This document shows, in pieces, positions 1 through 11,072 of a DNA stretch of 11,371 bases; the stretch's first letter is position 1; each line of letters opens with the position of its first letter. The position numbers were made by a program, and so were the translations under genes. The notes beneath the pieces were generated by a model. The model saw only the letters and a program-made list of their open reading frames with translations. It made no database searches and was not told where the DNA came from. The stretch covers positions 1 to 11,371 of the forward strand of contig JASHZA010000377.1 of NCBI GenBank assembly GCA_030042765.1. Reading direction: 5' to 3'. The stretch is from Candidatus Binataceae bacterium (lineage in GTDB: Bacteria; Desulfobacterota; Binatia; Binatales; Binataceae).

Positions 1-276
1 GACTGGACCGAGGACGAGGTGTGGGACTATATCCGCGCCAACGACGTTCCATACAACCAGCTTTACGACAAGGGTTACAAATCGATTGGATGTGCGCCAT
101 GCACACGCCCGGTCGCCGACGGCGCGGACCCTCGCTCGGGACGCTGGTGGTGGGAAACCGGCGCACCCAAGGAATGCGGGATGCATTGCGCGATCGAGAC
201 TGGCGGCTTCGAGCATGAGCTGGCAGCGCTGCTTGGCGACAATGGCAATGGTTCGGCGCACAACGGCAACGGCTGA
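1..276 (+). CDS. cysH: Adenylylsulfate/phosphoadenylylsulfate reductase, Fe-S type, C-terminal part
   Basis: The frame is open from base 1, so the gene begins before the window and only 91 residues of its C-terminus are seen. CysH reduces activated sulfate (APS or PAPS) to sulfite in cytoplasmic assimilatory sulfate reduction. Visible signatures are a WTEDEVW-like segment, a CAPC pair (codons at 91 and 100), the RWWWE block, and ECGMH with the catalytic Cys codon at 175-177. In this family a CxxC here, together with an upstream Cys-Cys outside the window, binds a 4Fe-4S cluster and marks the Fe-S form that usually prefers APS; the E. coli PAPS-only type lacks it. The last 13 or so residues form an Asn-Gly-rich tail that looks dispensable. 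The stop overlaps the start of the next gene by one base, suggesting coupled translation. The family is certain; APS versus PAPS preference is inferred. Confidence 0.93.
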   Translation, partial: DWTEDEVWDYIRANDVPYNQLYDKGYKSIGCAPCTRPVADGADPRSGRWWWETGAPKECGMHCAIETGGFEHELAALLGDNGNGSAHNGNG

Positions 277-758
277 TGGAGAAGATCGCCGACAGCGAAT
301 CGATTAAGCTCGAGCGGTTGCATCGCGATATCCTCGCGCCGCAGATAGAGGCATTTCTGCGCGCCGCATCGGATGCGGCGGGTCGAGCGCCCTACTTAAT
401 GCTGGCCGAAGCGATCGAGAAACTCGAAGTGCCAGCGGAACTGGCCGCGCGCCTGGGTGCCATATCGGAAGTCCTGCTGACCAGCGGACGTGTGCGCAAC
501 AGCTATGGGCCTGGCGCCGAAATCGCGCTGTGGTCCCTGTTCCAGAGGACCCCGCGCGGCCGCGAAATTTCTTCGTCCATTGCGGCGATGAACGCGGCGC
601 TGAAGCGAATCGAGGGCCAGCCGCTCGAACAGCTGAACGCCGCCGCACGCGGACCGGGCGCCTACGCGCTCACGCTAAAGACCGCGGAGTGCCAAGTCGT
701 CCTGCGTTTCGAACCGGGCGGCGTGCGGCTCGAGAGCGTCGATCTCGGCGCATGCTGA
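276..758 (+). CDS. Unrecognised 160-residue protein coupled to cysH
   Basis: I do not recognise this family. The ATG at 276 shares one base with the cysH stop (TGATG), and no strong Shine-Dalgarno precedes it, so translation probably depends on ribosomes finishing cysH. The product looks soluble: no signal peptide or membrane segment is visible. Residues 1-70 and 95-125 look helical and Ala/Leu/Glu-rich, and residues 128-157 look like alternating beta strands (YALTLKT, CQVVLRF, GVRLESVDL). It has two cysteines (139 and 160, the latter being the last residue) and no CxxC or nucleotide-binding motif. Codon use is GC-rich like its neighbours and there is no competing ORF of better quality, so I take it as real. 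A role in sulfur assimilation is suggested only by position. Confidence 0.72.
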   Translation: MEKIADSESIKLERLHRDILAPQIEAFLRAASDAAGRAPYLMLAEAIEKLEVPAELAARLGAISEVLLTSGRVRNSYGPGAEIALWSLFQRTPRGREISSSIAAMNAALKRIEGQPLEQLNAAARGPGAYALTLKTAECQVVLRFEPGGVRLESVDLGAC

Positions 759-839
759 AGCGGTCCACAAGCGGCTGCGGTATACTTGAAACCGCGCGGC
801 CGGTCTCCTCGAAATTTCGTGGCGGGAGAATCGGGCAGT
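759..839. other. Convergent gap between the cysH pair and addA
   Basis: This 81-bp gap lies between two converging stop codons. It holds a GC-rich self-complementary stretch (CCGCGCGG at 792-799, ACCG and CGGT arms around 791-804) and a perfect 10-bp palindrome CGAAATTTCG at 810-819. Neither is followed by a T-run on either strand, so a classical intrinsic terminator is not supported, although converging genes would be expected to end transcription here. Confidence 0.4.
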
Positions 840-3800
840 TCAAATCCACAGAATAATTCCGTCGGCGGGCTCGCCGGTCGCGCGCCGGATCGCGCGGAGG
901 TAGAGTCCGAGCTGGACACGGTACTCGTCGGAGCGGCCGGCAATTTCAAGGTCGGTCTTGAAATCGACGACGGTCCATCGACGCGCGGCTCCCGCGCCAT
1001 TCGCAAAGGCAAGATCGGCGACGCCTTCGACCAGCGTCCCGTCGTCGAGCGCGAGAGCTAGTGCAGATTCGCGCCGGATTTCCGAAGCACGGCCCGCGCG
1101 CCGCATCAAAGGCGACGCTAACGCGGAGAGAGTGGCTTCGACCGCCGCATCCATCTCGTCCTGCAGCGCACCGAGTATTCTTGAAAAGAACTCCGCGGCG
1201 GCGGTGACTTCTTCACGCTGCGCGTCAAGTGCAACGCGCGCCAGCGTGGCATGGACCAGCGTGCCAAAGCGCGTGCCGTGCGGGCGCCCGGGCGTGCGCG
1301 CGACTTGATCGATGCGGATCTCCGCCGCCTCAGCAAGCTTGGGCAGTGGCTTCGCGGAAGCCAGTTCGGTGGCCGTCGCGACAATGAGAGCCGGGCGGGC
1401 GCCCGCTGCCAAAATTGCGTTGCGCGCGTTGTTCCACCCCTCGTATTCCCGCCGGCCGAGCTCCGAACGTGTTTTCTCCTTGTCGGCTTCAAGCAATTTC
1501 GACTGCCTGAGGCCCATCGTTTCGCGCGCATCCAGCTGGAGCGCGACAGGATCCCACCACACCACGCGATGGTCTCCGGCTTCGGGCCGATGAAGGCCCG
1601 GCGCGACGCCTTTAGGATTGTTGCGGACCGTGGGCGGACGATTGCCCACAAAAGAAGCGTTGAACTCAGGACACCCAGGTGCCTTGCGATCTATTGGTGT
1701 TCTTGCGGCACTCGGGTCGGGATAGATCGCGGGGCTGAGCTTACCGAGCCAGCCGTCATGGCGTTCGTCGCCGACGACCGGAACTACCACGAGGTCACGC
1801 GCGCGTGTCGCCGCTACATAGAGCACGCGCGTAGCTTCCTCCTGGTCGCGGCGCTCCTCATCCTCGCGATGGTCGAGCAATTCGCGCGGGGCGCACCCAG
1901 CCAGCATTTGAGCGCAGAGGTGTTGTGCCGGATCGACGAAGCGGCGGGCTTCCCGCGCGGTTTCGTTGCAGGTCAGGTCCGCCATCAGGACCACAGGGAA
2001 CTCGAGGCCCTTGGCGCTGTGAACCGTCATGATCCGCACGCCTTCGGTGCCTTCCTCGACCACCGGGGCGTCACCCGCTTCCTCGCGTTCGGCGCGCGCT
2101 TCGAGTTCGTCGACAAAGCCGCGCAGCGAAGCAGCCCCGCCGCCAGCTTCATAACGCCGCGCCATATCCATCAGGCGCATCACGTTGGCCAACGCCTGCT
2201 CGCCGGTGGGCCAGATCGCGATGCCGGCGTGCGCGCGCGTGGCTGCGAGCAGCCGAGTAATCGTGTCGGAAATCGGGCGGCGGTTGCGCCCGCGATGGAG
2301 ATCGCGGAGCACCGCGAGCGCGGAGGCGACCTCCTTAAGTTCGGGTTCCATGTCCTCCGGGACCGGTACAAAGGGGTGAAGCGTGCGGTAAGTTTCGCGG
2401 AACCGGAACAAGGCACTATCGGTCAAAGCGAAGAGTGGCCCGCGCAACGTAGCGTAAACCGTCAGCACGTCGTCAGGCCGCTCGATCGCGCCCAACGCGT
2501 TGCGGATTGCCTCGACCTCCTCGCGCTCGTTGAACGAACCGCCGCGCACCAGCACGTGCGGGATATGACGCGCTTCGAGCGCGCGCACATAGCGGCGCGT
2601 AACGTCGCGCCCAAAGCTGTTTAGACGGCGGAATAGGACGCAGATATGGCGCGGGCGGATGGGAACGCGCCTGTCCGGAGCCTCGCGTTCCGTCACGGTC
2701 CAACCGCTTTCACCCACGAGCCACGCGATGAAGGCCGCGGCTGCGTCCGGCAGCGACTCCTCGATGCTCCAGTTGGTGATTCTTCCATAGTCGCCGTAAG
2801 GGTTCGGCACGGGCAATGCGACGATCGCGGGCTGTTGCGCGAAGTCGGGCCGGAAAGGCGCCAGCGGCGCGTAGGCCGGCTGGGTTTCCGACTCCGACGC
2901 CATCAGCGGTCCGAACGCCGCGTTGACCATCTGCTGGATCGCGGGCGTGGCGCGAAAGCTGACGATGAGATGTTCCAGCGCGGCGCCGCGCGCCAGCAGT
3001 CGCTGCTTGACATTCTGGTAGAGCGCGACATCGGCTCGACGGAAACGATAGATCGACTGCTTGGGATCGCCGACTGTAAAGAGCTTTCCCGGGCGCGGCG
3101 TGACATCGAGCCAGCCGTTTGCCGAGGAATCGCCAGCGGCGAGGAGGAGCAAGATCTCCGCCTGGAGCGGGTCGGTATCCTGGAATTCGTCTACGAAGAT
3201 ATGGCTGAAGCGGCCCTGAAGTTCGGCGCGGACTGCGGAGTTCCCACGCACCAGGTCGCGTGCAATGAGCAGCAGATCGAGGAAGTCCAGGCGGCCGGCG
3301 CGGCGTTTCAGATCGGAGTAGTGGGAAATCACCGGCCACAGCTCGTCGCGCAGCATCGGAGCAAGGTTGGCGCCCGATCGTTCACGGAATTTCTCGAGCC
3401 GTGCGCGCAACCCGCCGCGACGGGCAAACACTTCCGCACGCGGAAGATCGGCAAAGCGATCGCCCCGGCCTTTCCATCCCCAGTAGCGCTGGTCGCCGCG
3501 CAGCAGGCGCAGAAAGGTGTCCTCGAGCGCATCGTAGTCGCGTGAGCGGACGCTTTCGAGGCGAATCGCCTCGTGCACCGGGCGCGCGATCCGCTCGAGT
3601 CCCTTGCGCAACCAGTCATCCGGATCCGGATGCTGAGCGGCAAGGTCCCCGAGGGCGATCATCTCCTCGGCGAGTTCATCGATCTCTCGATCGCGGTCAA
3701 AGGTCTCGTGCTGCCAAGCCGTGTCGAAGTCGCGCCAGGCGAGCAACTCCCAGGCAGCGGCGCGCAGGATCGGGCGCGGGCCCTCGCGATCAGCCAGGTC

Positions 3801-4328
3801 GCGCCGGCGCAGCACACGGCACACGCCAGGACCGGGGGCGGCCAGCGCATCCTGAAACCAGCGCTCGAAGGCGGCATCGAAAAGCGCCCCGGTGATGTCT
3901 TCGGGGGCGACCTCGAACATCGGATCGACGCCGGCCTCAACCGGATATTCACGCAGAAGGTCGGCGCAGAAGGAGTGGATCGTTCCGATGCGAGCCTCTT
4001 CGAGCTGACGCAACGCATCGGTCAGCCGCCCACGCGAGACCTCGTCGAAATTCGCGCCGTCGTTGCGCGCTTGCTCGATCTCCGAGCGTAGGCGCAGCTT
4101 CAATTCGCCGGCGGCTTTTTCGGTGAAGGTTACCGCTACGATTCGATCAAGCGCGGCCCGGCCAGAAGCGATCACCGCGACGATCCGGTTGACCAGCGCG
4201 GTCGTTTTACCGGTACCGGCGGCGGCCTCAACGATCAAAGTAGTGTCGAGGTCGCGGCGGATGCGATCGCGCGCGCGCTGGTCGGCAAGACTATCCGCCG
4301 CGCGGACATGACTTGCAGCCGCCATCAT
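840..4328 (-). CDS. addA: AddA, helicase-nuclease subunit of double-strand break repair complex
   Basis: AddA is the ATP-driven 3'-5' helicase and nuclease subunit of AddAB, which resects double-strand breaks for RecA loading. The 1162-residue product has all UvrD/RecB-type superfamily 1 motifs: Walker A AAAGTGKT (about 35-42), VAVTFTEKAAGELK (motif Ia), DEFQD (380-384), GDPKQSIYRFR (420-430), SFRAT (457-461), TVHSAKGLEF (768-777) and YVAATRARD (837-845). The C-terminal PD-(D/E)xK nuclease has the conserved His of GTLVHA (1026), Asp in GVADL (1105), VVDFKTD (Asp1122, Lys1124) and the following QLGLY. The length is normal for AddA and both catalytic domains look intact. The start overlaps the addB stop by ATGA; ATGATG offers two adjacent starts, and I chose the first. 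An AGGAAG at 4334-4339 sits 5 bases upstream of it. RecB is an alternative, but the adjacent addB makes AddA the better name. Confidence 0.95.
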   Translation of the reverse strand: MMAAASHVRAADSLADQRARDRIRRDLDTTLIVEAAAGTGKTTALVNRIVAVIASGRAALDRIVAVTFTEKAAGELKLRLRSEIEQARNDGANFDEVSRGRLTDALRQLEEARIGTIHSFCADLLREYPVEAGVDPMFEVAPEDITGALFDAAFERWFQDALAAPGPGVCRVLRRRDLADREGPRPILRAAAWELLAWRDFDTAWQHETFDRDREIDELAEEMIALGDLAAQHPDPDDWLRKGLERIARPVHEAIRLESVRSRDYDALEDTFLRLLRGDQRYWGWKGRGDRFADLPRAEVFARRGGLRARLEKFRERSGANLAPMLRDELWPVISHYSDLKRRAGRLDFLDLLLIARDLVRGNSAVRAELQGRFSHIFVDEFQDTDPLQAEILLLLAAGDSSANGWLDVTPRPGKLFTVGDPKQSIYRFRRADVALYQNVKQRLLARGAALEHLIVSFRATPAIQQMVNAAFGPLMASESETQPAYAPLAPFRPDFAQQPAIVALPVPNPYGDYGRITNWSIEESLPDAAAAFIAWLVGESGWTVTEREAPDRRVPIRPRHICVLFRRLNSFGRDVTRRYVRALEARHIPHVLVRGGSFNEREEVEAIRNALGAIERPDDVLTVYATLRGPLFALTDSALFRFRETYRTLHPFVPVPEDMEPELKEVASALAVLRDLHRGRNRRPISDTITRLLAATRAHAGIAIWPTGEQALANVMRLMDMARRYEAGGGAASLRGFVDELEARAEREEAGDAPVVEEGTEGVRIMTVHSAKGLEFPVVLMADLTCNETAREARRFVDPAQHLCAQMLAGCAPRELLDHREDEERRDQEEATRVLYVAATRARDLVVVPVVGDERHDGWLGKLSPAIYPDPSAARTPIDRKAPGCPEFNASFVGNRPPTVRNNPKGVAPGLHRPEAGDHRVVWWDPVALQLDARETMGLRQSKLLEADKEKTRSELGRREYEGWNNARNAILAAGARPALIVATATELASAKPLPKLAEAAEIRIDQVARTPGRPHGTRFGTLVHATLARVALDAQREEVTAAAEFFSRILGALQDEMDAAVEATLSALASPLMRRAGRASEIRRESALALALDDGTLVEGVADLAFANGAGAARRWTVVDFKTDLEIAGRSDEYRVQLGLYLRAIRRATGEPADGIILWI

Positions 4329-7300
4329 TTCATCTTCCTTAGCTCAGTCAGATCCTTGAGCCGCGCCCTCACGCCTTCAGCTTCACTCTTGCGCTGCACG
4401 CGCATCTCTTCGTAGGGGCCGCAGACCCTCCGATAGTCGCAATATTCGCATTCGCCCTCGTCGGGCGCGGCGGGCAGGAATCCGCCTTCGAGTGCGCCCC
4501 GAAGGGTATGCGTAAAGCGGGCGACGGACTCGCGCGCGACCGCATCGAGCGCGGCGCTCCGTTCCTCGTAGCCACCCGCTGCGGTGCAATAGTAGAGACG
4601 TCCGCATTCGACGGATTCCTCGAGAATCCGTTCGGCGGCGAGAGCATAAAGTACCGGTTGGAGCGTCTTGCCGCCGCCGATCACCAGGTCCTTCGCCGCG
4701 CGGACCCGTCCGGTCTTGTGATCGGTTGCGCGCAAGCGCCCGTCGGGGCCACGTTCGATAAGGTCGATCGCGCCGCGCAGGCTGATGCCCGACGCGAGTG
4801 CGACCGGTGCCGTGACACTGGCGGGATCGGCCTGAGGGCGGTCGGTCAAACCGAAAGCGAGCTCGAAGCGTTCGGGACTGAAGCGGCCCTTGTCCTCGGC
4901 CATTCGCCGCATCCATTCGCGCAGGTCGGCGCGGATAGAGTCGATACCGTCGAGCCAGACGCGTTCGATCGCGGGCGCCAGCTCGTCATGGCGGTGCGCG
5001 GCAACCACTTCGAGGGCAGTCTCCAGTGCGGTATAAGCGGCTTCGAGATTGGCGACGGTCACCGGGAGGGCGCCGGCCGCCCGCAAGGCAGTGAGAACTT
5101 CGAACTGGACTTCGTGGAAGAGCGCGCCGCGCGTTAGCGGGTCAATCACTTCGATCGCTTCGATCTCGTCGCGCGGTTCCAGGCGCACGATCGCTTGGAG
5201 GTAGAAGCGATAGGGGCACGCGGCGAAGTTCTGCAGTGCTGTCGGTGAATACGAACGGGCGTCCAGCCGATGGCGCGCGAGGGCGGCGAGTGCCGTCGCG
5301 TTTGGATCGACCAGGCCATCGTCGGGCGTCCAGCGCCGCAACCACCGGCGCGCACGTGCGCGAAGGGCGCGCCCGAGGTGGGGATTGGTGTCGAGCAGGT
5401 AGTGGGCGGCACCGGTCGTCGCTTCTGGGTCGGCATCGATCAGGCGGTCGAGCACGGCAAGATCAAACTCGATGTCGTCGATCGCATCGGCGGGGCTCTC
5501 GGGTACGGGCCATCCCAGCCGCGTGGCACGATCACCGGCCGCGCGCCGTGCCAATTCGTCGAAGCCCGGCAGGCGACCCTCGGCGGCGCGCAAGATTTCG
5601 AGTGCGTAGAACGAGGGAACGCGGGGCCGCGCCTGGTCGAGGTCGACGCGCGGGTAGGAGAACACGATGCGCTTCGTCGCGGCACCGGCGGCGATCCGCA
5701 GGGCAAGGCGTTCGGCGGCCACGCGTTCGCGTTGGAGCGTCAGATCGCGACTGAGCCTGCTGCGTAACGCGTCGGGCAAGATAGGATCCTCGGTCAGCTT
5801 TTTCGGGAAAACGCGCTCGGCCAGACCCGGTACGATTACCACGTCGAATTCGAGGCCGAGCGCGTGAGCGGTCGATGCGACGAAGACCTGCCCGTAGCGC
5901 CTGCGGGCGGGCGGGGCTTCGAGCCGGCCCAGGCGCTCGGCCAGCACGATGCGCACTTCGTCGAGCCCGATCGGTCCCACCGGCCCCATCGGTTCGAGTT
6001 CCGCGAGCGCGGCGAGTACCGGGTCGCGGTCGCGAATCGCGAGTGCGGCGAGATCGCGCAAATGAACGAGCCATTCGGCCCACACCGCCTCGCGCGGCAT
6101 CGAAGCCAGCCCGCCGATAATCGGCAAAGCGACCGCGCGCAGGTGCTCGAGGTCGAGCAGGTTGCGATCGATCGCTGCCACTTGTGCGTCGCCGTTGTCC
6201 GTCAGTTCGGCCCGCCGCATCCTTAGTTCCTCGGCCAGGCCATCGAGCCGCTTCTGCCATCGGTCGCGCCCGCCGACGACGGCGGCGTCGACCAAAAGCC
6301 GCTCCCATCGCCAGGGTGCGCGCACCGTGCCTTCTACCACTGGCAACGGGTCGGCGCCTGCGGGTTCTGCTTCGGGTGTGGGCCGCGGGAGTTCCAGGTC
6401 CGTACGCAGCGCAGATGGCGCGAGATCGGCCACGATCGCGACGAACGGCGCGGCGGGCGCCAAGGCCTCAGTGACCGTCTCCGGCACTTGTGCGAGCGAG
6501 AGATACTCCGCGAATCTGCGAGCCGAAAACCGCTCCGCTGCACAGTTCAGCAGCGCCAGCATGGCACGCCCTCCCGGCTCCGGGCGCGTAGTCCCACGCG
6601 CGAACCACGCCGGAATACCTGCGCGGTGCAGCACCTCCTCGAGGTAGAGCGCGTAGCGAACCGGCGCGTGCAGCAGCACAGCAATCCGGTCAAAGGTGAT
6701 ACCGCGTTTAGCTTCGGCTTGAATTCGCCGTGCGACCTCGACGCATTCCTGCATCTCGCCCGCAGCAGAGCGCAACGTAACGGAATCGTCGAGTGAAGCT
6801 TGCTGTGGGAGCTGGTCGCCAAACAAATGCTCCTGGAGTCGCGCAAGCGAAGTCGTTGAATCAGCCGGCGGGCCGCCGGAGCTCTGGTTTGCGCCAAGGG
6901 CCGCAGTGATTAGCCGATAGGTTCTCGACTCGCCGATGGGCAGTGTGGCCATTGTGTGCCGAGCGCGTGCGATAAGCGCCGCTATAAAATCACGCTCAGC
7001 CGCGCTCTCGATGGCGAGGTCGAAAAGCAGCACCGGTATCCCGACAAAGCGCGAGGTCGTTCCGGATGCGAGCGCAGCCGCGGCCGCCATTAGCATTCCG
7101 GCGCGGTCGAGCAGTCTGGATTCCCGCAACTCCGCCTCGAAGCGCTCCAGCAACGCGGCCAATGCGGTTCCGCGGCCGTCCAGTGCTTGCAGGTCTTTGA
7201 TCGTAACGCCGGCCATACGCAGCTCCGCAAGCGTGCGTGCCAGCGCGCCGGGAAAACCGGGCCGTTCGAGCACCGGCTCGAAGTATCCCAGGCGAGGGTC

Positions 7301-7609
7301 GCCCTTCATTCGGAAAACAGTGCGTGCCGCGACTGCCTCTGCCGCCAACCCCGCCGCGGGTGCGAGCCCGTTCTCCGCCATGTAAGTAGCGGAGAGCAGG
7401 CCTGCAAGGCGATTGAGTGTCAGGCGGTCAATCGCGAACAGTGCGCCGCGCTTTGTGGCTGCGCGCCGCAGCAGATCATTGGCGGCTTCCTGACTTGCGG
7501 CGAGCACCAGTGCCGCACTCCCTGGCGCAATTGTGGCGAGCCATTCGTGGGCAGCGGCGGAGCGTTCGGAGGCTCGCGGTGAAATCAGGATTCGTGTTGA
7601 GTGAGGCAT
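4325..7609 (-). CDS. addB: AddB, Fe-S nuclease subunit of double-strand break repair complex
   Basis: AddB partners AddA; in studied complexes it supplies Chi recognition and one nuclease. The 1094-residue product has a RecB-type PD-(D/E)xK domain at the C-terminus: Asp949 in GAIDL, Asp963 and Lys965 in ATDHKTG, and Gln984 in the LQPVLYA motif. Four cysteines in the AddB pattern, Cys798 in AACPYRF and Cys1054, 1057, 1063 in CEYCDYRRVC, flank it and would hold the 4Fe-4S cluster that closes the domain. A helicase-like GLEFDVVIVPGL segment lies near 585-596. The N-terminus, where some AddB proteins carry a Walker A loop, has none that I can see, so it is probably a non-ATPase helicase-like fold. 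An in-frame TGA about 57 bases upstream of the ATG, with no other usual start between, fixes the start. The stop overlaps the addA start, giving coupled 1:1 translation. Confidence 0.92.
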   Translation of the reverse strand: MPHSTRILISPRASERSAAAHEWLATIAPGSAALVLAASQEAANDLLRRAATKRGALFAIDRLTLNRLAGLLSATYMAENGLAPAAGLAAEAVAARTVFRMKGDPRLGYFEPVLERPGFPGALARTLAELRMAGVTIKDLQALDGRGTALAALLERFEAELRESRLLDRAGMLMAAAAALASGTTSRFVGIPVLLFDLAIESAAERDFIAALIARARHTMATLPIGESRTYRLITAALGANQSSGGPPADSTTSLARLQEHLFGDQLPQQASLDDSVTLRSAAGEMQECVEVARRIQAEAKRGITFDRIAVLLHAPVRYALYLEEVLHRAGIPAWFARGTTRPEPGGRAMLALLNCAAERFSARRFAEYLSLAQVPETVTEALAPAAPFVAIVADLAPSALRTDLELPRPTPEAEPAGADPLPVVEGTVRAPWRWERLLVDAAVVGGRDRWQKRLDGLAEELRMRRAELTDNGDAQVAAIDRNLLDLEHLRAVALPIIGGLASMPREAVWAEWLVHLRDLAALAIRDRDPVLAALAELEPMGPVGPIGLDEVRIVLAERLGRLEAPPARRRYGQVFVASTAHALGLEFDVVIVPGLAERVFPKKLTEDPILPDALRSRLSRDLTLQRERVAAERLALRIAAGAATKRIVFSYPRVDLDQARPRVPSFYALEILRAAEGRLPGFDELARRAAGDRATRLGWPVPESPADAIDDIEFDLAVLDRLIDADPEATTGAAHYLLDTNPHLGRALRARARRWLRRWTPDDGLVDPNATALAALARHRLDARSYSPTALQNFAACPYRFYLQAIVRLEPRDEIEAIEVIDPLTRGALFHEVQFEVLTALRAAGALPVTVANLEAAYTALETALEVVAAHRHDELAPAIERVWLDGIDSIRADLREWMRRMAEDKGRFSPERFELAFGLTDRPQADPASVTAPVALASGISLRGAIDLIERGPDGRLRATDHKTGRVRAAKDLVIGGGKTLQPVLYALAAERILEESVECGRLYYCTAAGGYEERSAALDAVARESVARFTHTLRGALEGGFLPAAPDEGECEYCDYRRVCGPYEEMRVQRKSEAEGVRARLKDLTELRKMK
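4326..4339 (-). promoter_or_regulatory. addA ribosome binding site inside the addB end
   Basis: On the minus strand AGGAAG (4334-4339) lies within the last codons of addB, 5 bases before the first ATG of addA and 8 before the second. With the ATGA overlap this supports starting addA at 4328 and translational coupling of the two subunits. Confidence 0.6.
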
Positions 7610-7722
7610 CGCTGCGACCTGGCGCTCGGGCCGATCGTCTGCCGCAGCGCCATCTCCTCACAAGAGCCAAGCTCGAGCCAAATCCACACCAGGAACCGGA
7701 TAGCGCGCGGGGTTAGTGTGCG
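7610..7722 (-). other. 113-bp spacer between kdsA and addB
   Basis: This is the only gap of any size inside the minus-strand gene run. I find no T-tailed hairpin and no convincing -35/-10 pair in it. It holds a short direct repeat, GAGCCAA twice, at 7664-7670 and 7675-7681 in plus-strand reading. The addB start has only a weak AGG about 8 bases upstream. It may be a plain spacer in a longer operon or hold a promoter too weak to see. Confidence 0.35.
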
Positions 7723-10211
<2,489 letters not shown>

Positions 10212-10213
<2 letters not shown>

Positions 10214-10949
10214 ACTTTGCCCGCACCGCCGCCTGCGCACGCGCCAAATCCTCGGGCGTGTCTACTTCAAGCGAGGGAGCCACCGACGCGACTACTCTGA
10301 TCTTGTAGCCGCACTCCATCGCGCGTAATTGTTCGAGTTTCTCAATCTGTTCCAGCGCCCCGGGCTTGAGCGACGCGAACCTGAGGAGGAAGTCGCGCCG
10401 GTAACCGTACACGCCGATATGCCGCAAGGCATTGGCCGGGACACCGCCGTCTCGCGGAAAAGGAATCGAGCTCCGCGAGAAGTAGAGTGCGTCGCCACGC
10501 TCGTCGCACACCACCTTGACCACAGAGGGATTGTGCCACTCCTCCGCGCCCACAATCGGTGTTGCGAGCGTCGCCATCGCGATAGCAGCGTCAGCGCGCA
10601 TTGGTGCCGCCAGCGCGTCAAGATCTTCGGGCGCGATGAACGGCAGGTCACCTTGCACGTTGAGGTAAATGTCGGCCGCTATCCGTCCGGCGACCTCGGC
10701 GACACGATCAGTTCCGCTCTGATGCGCGCTCGAGGTCATCTCCACATCACCACCCTCCGCTCGCACGGCGCTCGCAATACGATCGTCATCTGTCGCGACG
10801 ATAACTCGCAACAAAAAGCGCGCCTTACTCGCCTGCCGCCACACCCGTACCACCATCGGTACCCCGTCGATCCCGGCCAGAGCTTTGCCCGGCAGGCGCG
10901 AGGACCCGTAGCGCGCCGGAATGACGGCGATTACCGGCACCGCATCCAC
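10212..10949 (-). CDS. kdsB: CMP-Kdo synthetase (3-deoxy-manno-octulosonate cytidylyltransferase)
   Basis: KdsB joins CMP from CTP to Kdo, giving the CMP-Kdo donor that Kdo transferase adds to lipid A. The 245-residue product (E. coli 248) shows IPARYGSSRLPGKAL (10-24), IVATDDDRI, HQSGTDRVAEV (76-86), NVQGDLP (97-103), ALYFSRSSIPF, HIGVYGYR and VDTPEDL (229-235). Asp101 and Asp230 fit the metal-binding aspartates of the family. After Asp101 there is Leu where E. coli has Glu; I recall Leu in other lineages, so I read it as a normal variant. The start is GTG; an AAAAAGG lies 9 bases upstream. A second in-frame GTG three codons later is possible. It heads the kdsB-pyrG-kdsA run, with a sigma70-like promoter about 50 bases upstream. 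Confidence 0.95.
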
Positions 10950-10995
10950 AAGATCGAACCTTTTTGGGAAAATCGCGACCTTGGCAGCACGCCAA

Positions 10996-11025
10996 AGCGT
11001 AACCGTCGCGCCGCGGGCTTGTCAA
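10996..11025 (-). promoter_or_regulatory. Probable sigma70-type promoter of the kdsB operon
   Basis: On the minus strand a perfect TTGACA (11020-11025) is followed after 18 bases by TACGCT (10996-11001), which keeps the T, A and final T of the -10 consensus. The expected start of transcription is near 10988, giving a leader of about 40 bases before the kdsB GTG with the AAAAAGG site inside it. The position and -35 quality make this the best promoter candidate in the window; the -10 is only fair. Confidence 0.5.
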
Positions 11026-11042
11026 ACCATGTCCGACCCTCG

Positions 11043-11072
11043 TTCAACAACGCCATCCGAATAGTCCACAAT
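11043..11072 (+). promoter_or_regulatory. Weak promoter candidate for the divergent membrane gene
   Basis: TTCAAC (11043-11048) and CACAAT (11067-11072) are 18 bases apart, with 3/6 and 4/6 agreement with the sigma70 consensus. Placed about 60 bases before the likely start at 11129, it is reasonable in position but weak in sequence. The inverted repeat AATGC-TT-GCATT (11070-11081) touches its -10 element. Confidence 0.22.

Noticed and set aside
143..150. GCTGGTGG, identical to the E. coli Chi octamer
   Set aside because: A single octamer inside cysH is expected by chance in GC-rich DNA, and this organism carries AddAB, whose recognition sequences differ from RecBCD Chi.
791..820. Possible terminator between the converging genes
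   Set aside because: The arms are short and there is no T-run on either side; the CGAAATTTCG palindrome has no loop. Recorded only as a gap feature.
1251..2624. A 457-codon open frame on the plus strand, antisense to addA
   Set aside because: It lies wholly inside addA, which has every helicase and nuclease motif. Its product is low-complexity, Arg/His-rich and without recognisable motifs, as expected for an antisense shadow in GC-rich DNA.
2646..3545. A 299-codon plus-strand open frame, also antisense to addA
   Set aside because: It covers addA helicase motifs II and III on the other strand and shows no motif of its own.
7582..7655. Short minus-strand frame starting at an ATG directly after GAGGAG, upstream of addB
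   Set aside because: The purine-rich site abuts the ATG with no spacer, the peptide is only about two dozen residues, and it ends inside addB in a different frame; I see nothing to support a leader peptide.
10644..10649. KdsB NVQGDLP instead of NVQGDEP, as a damaged active site
   Set aside because: The metal-binding Asp is kept and only the next residue differs; I recall Leu at this place in other functional lineages, so it is probably normal variation.
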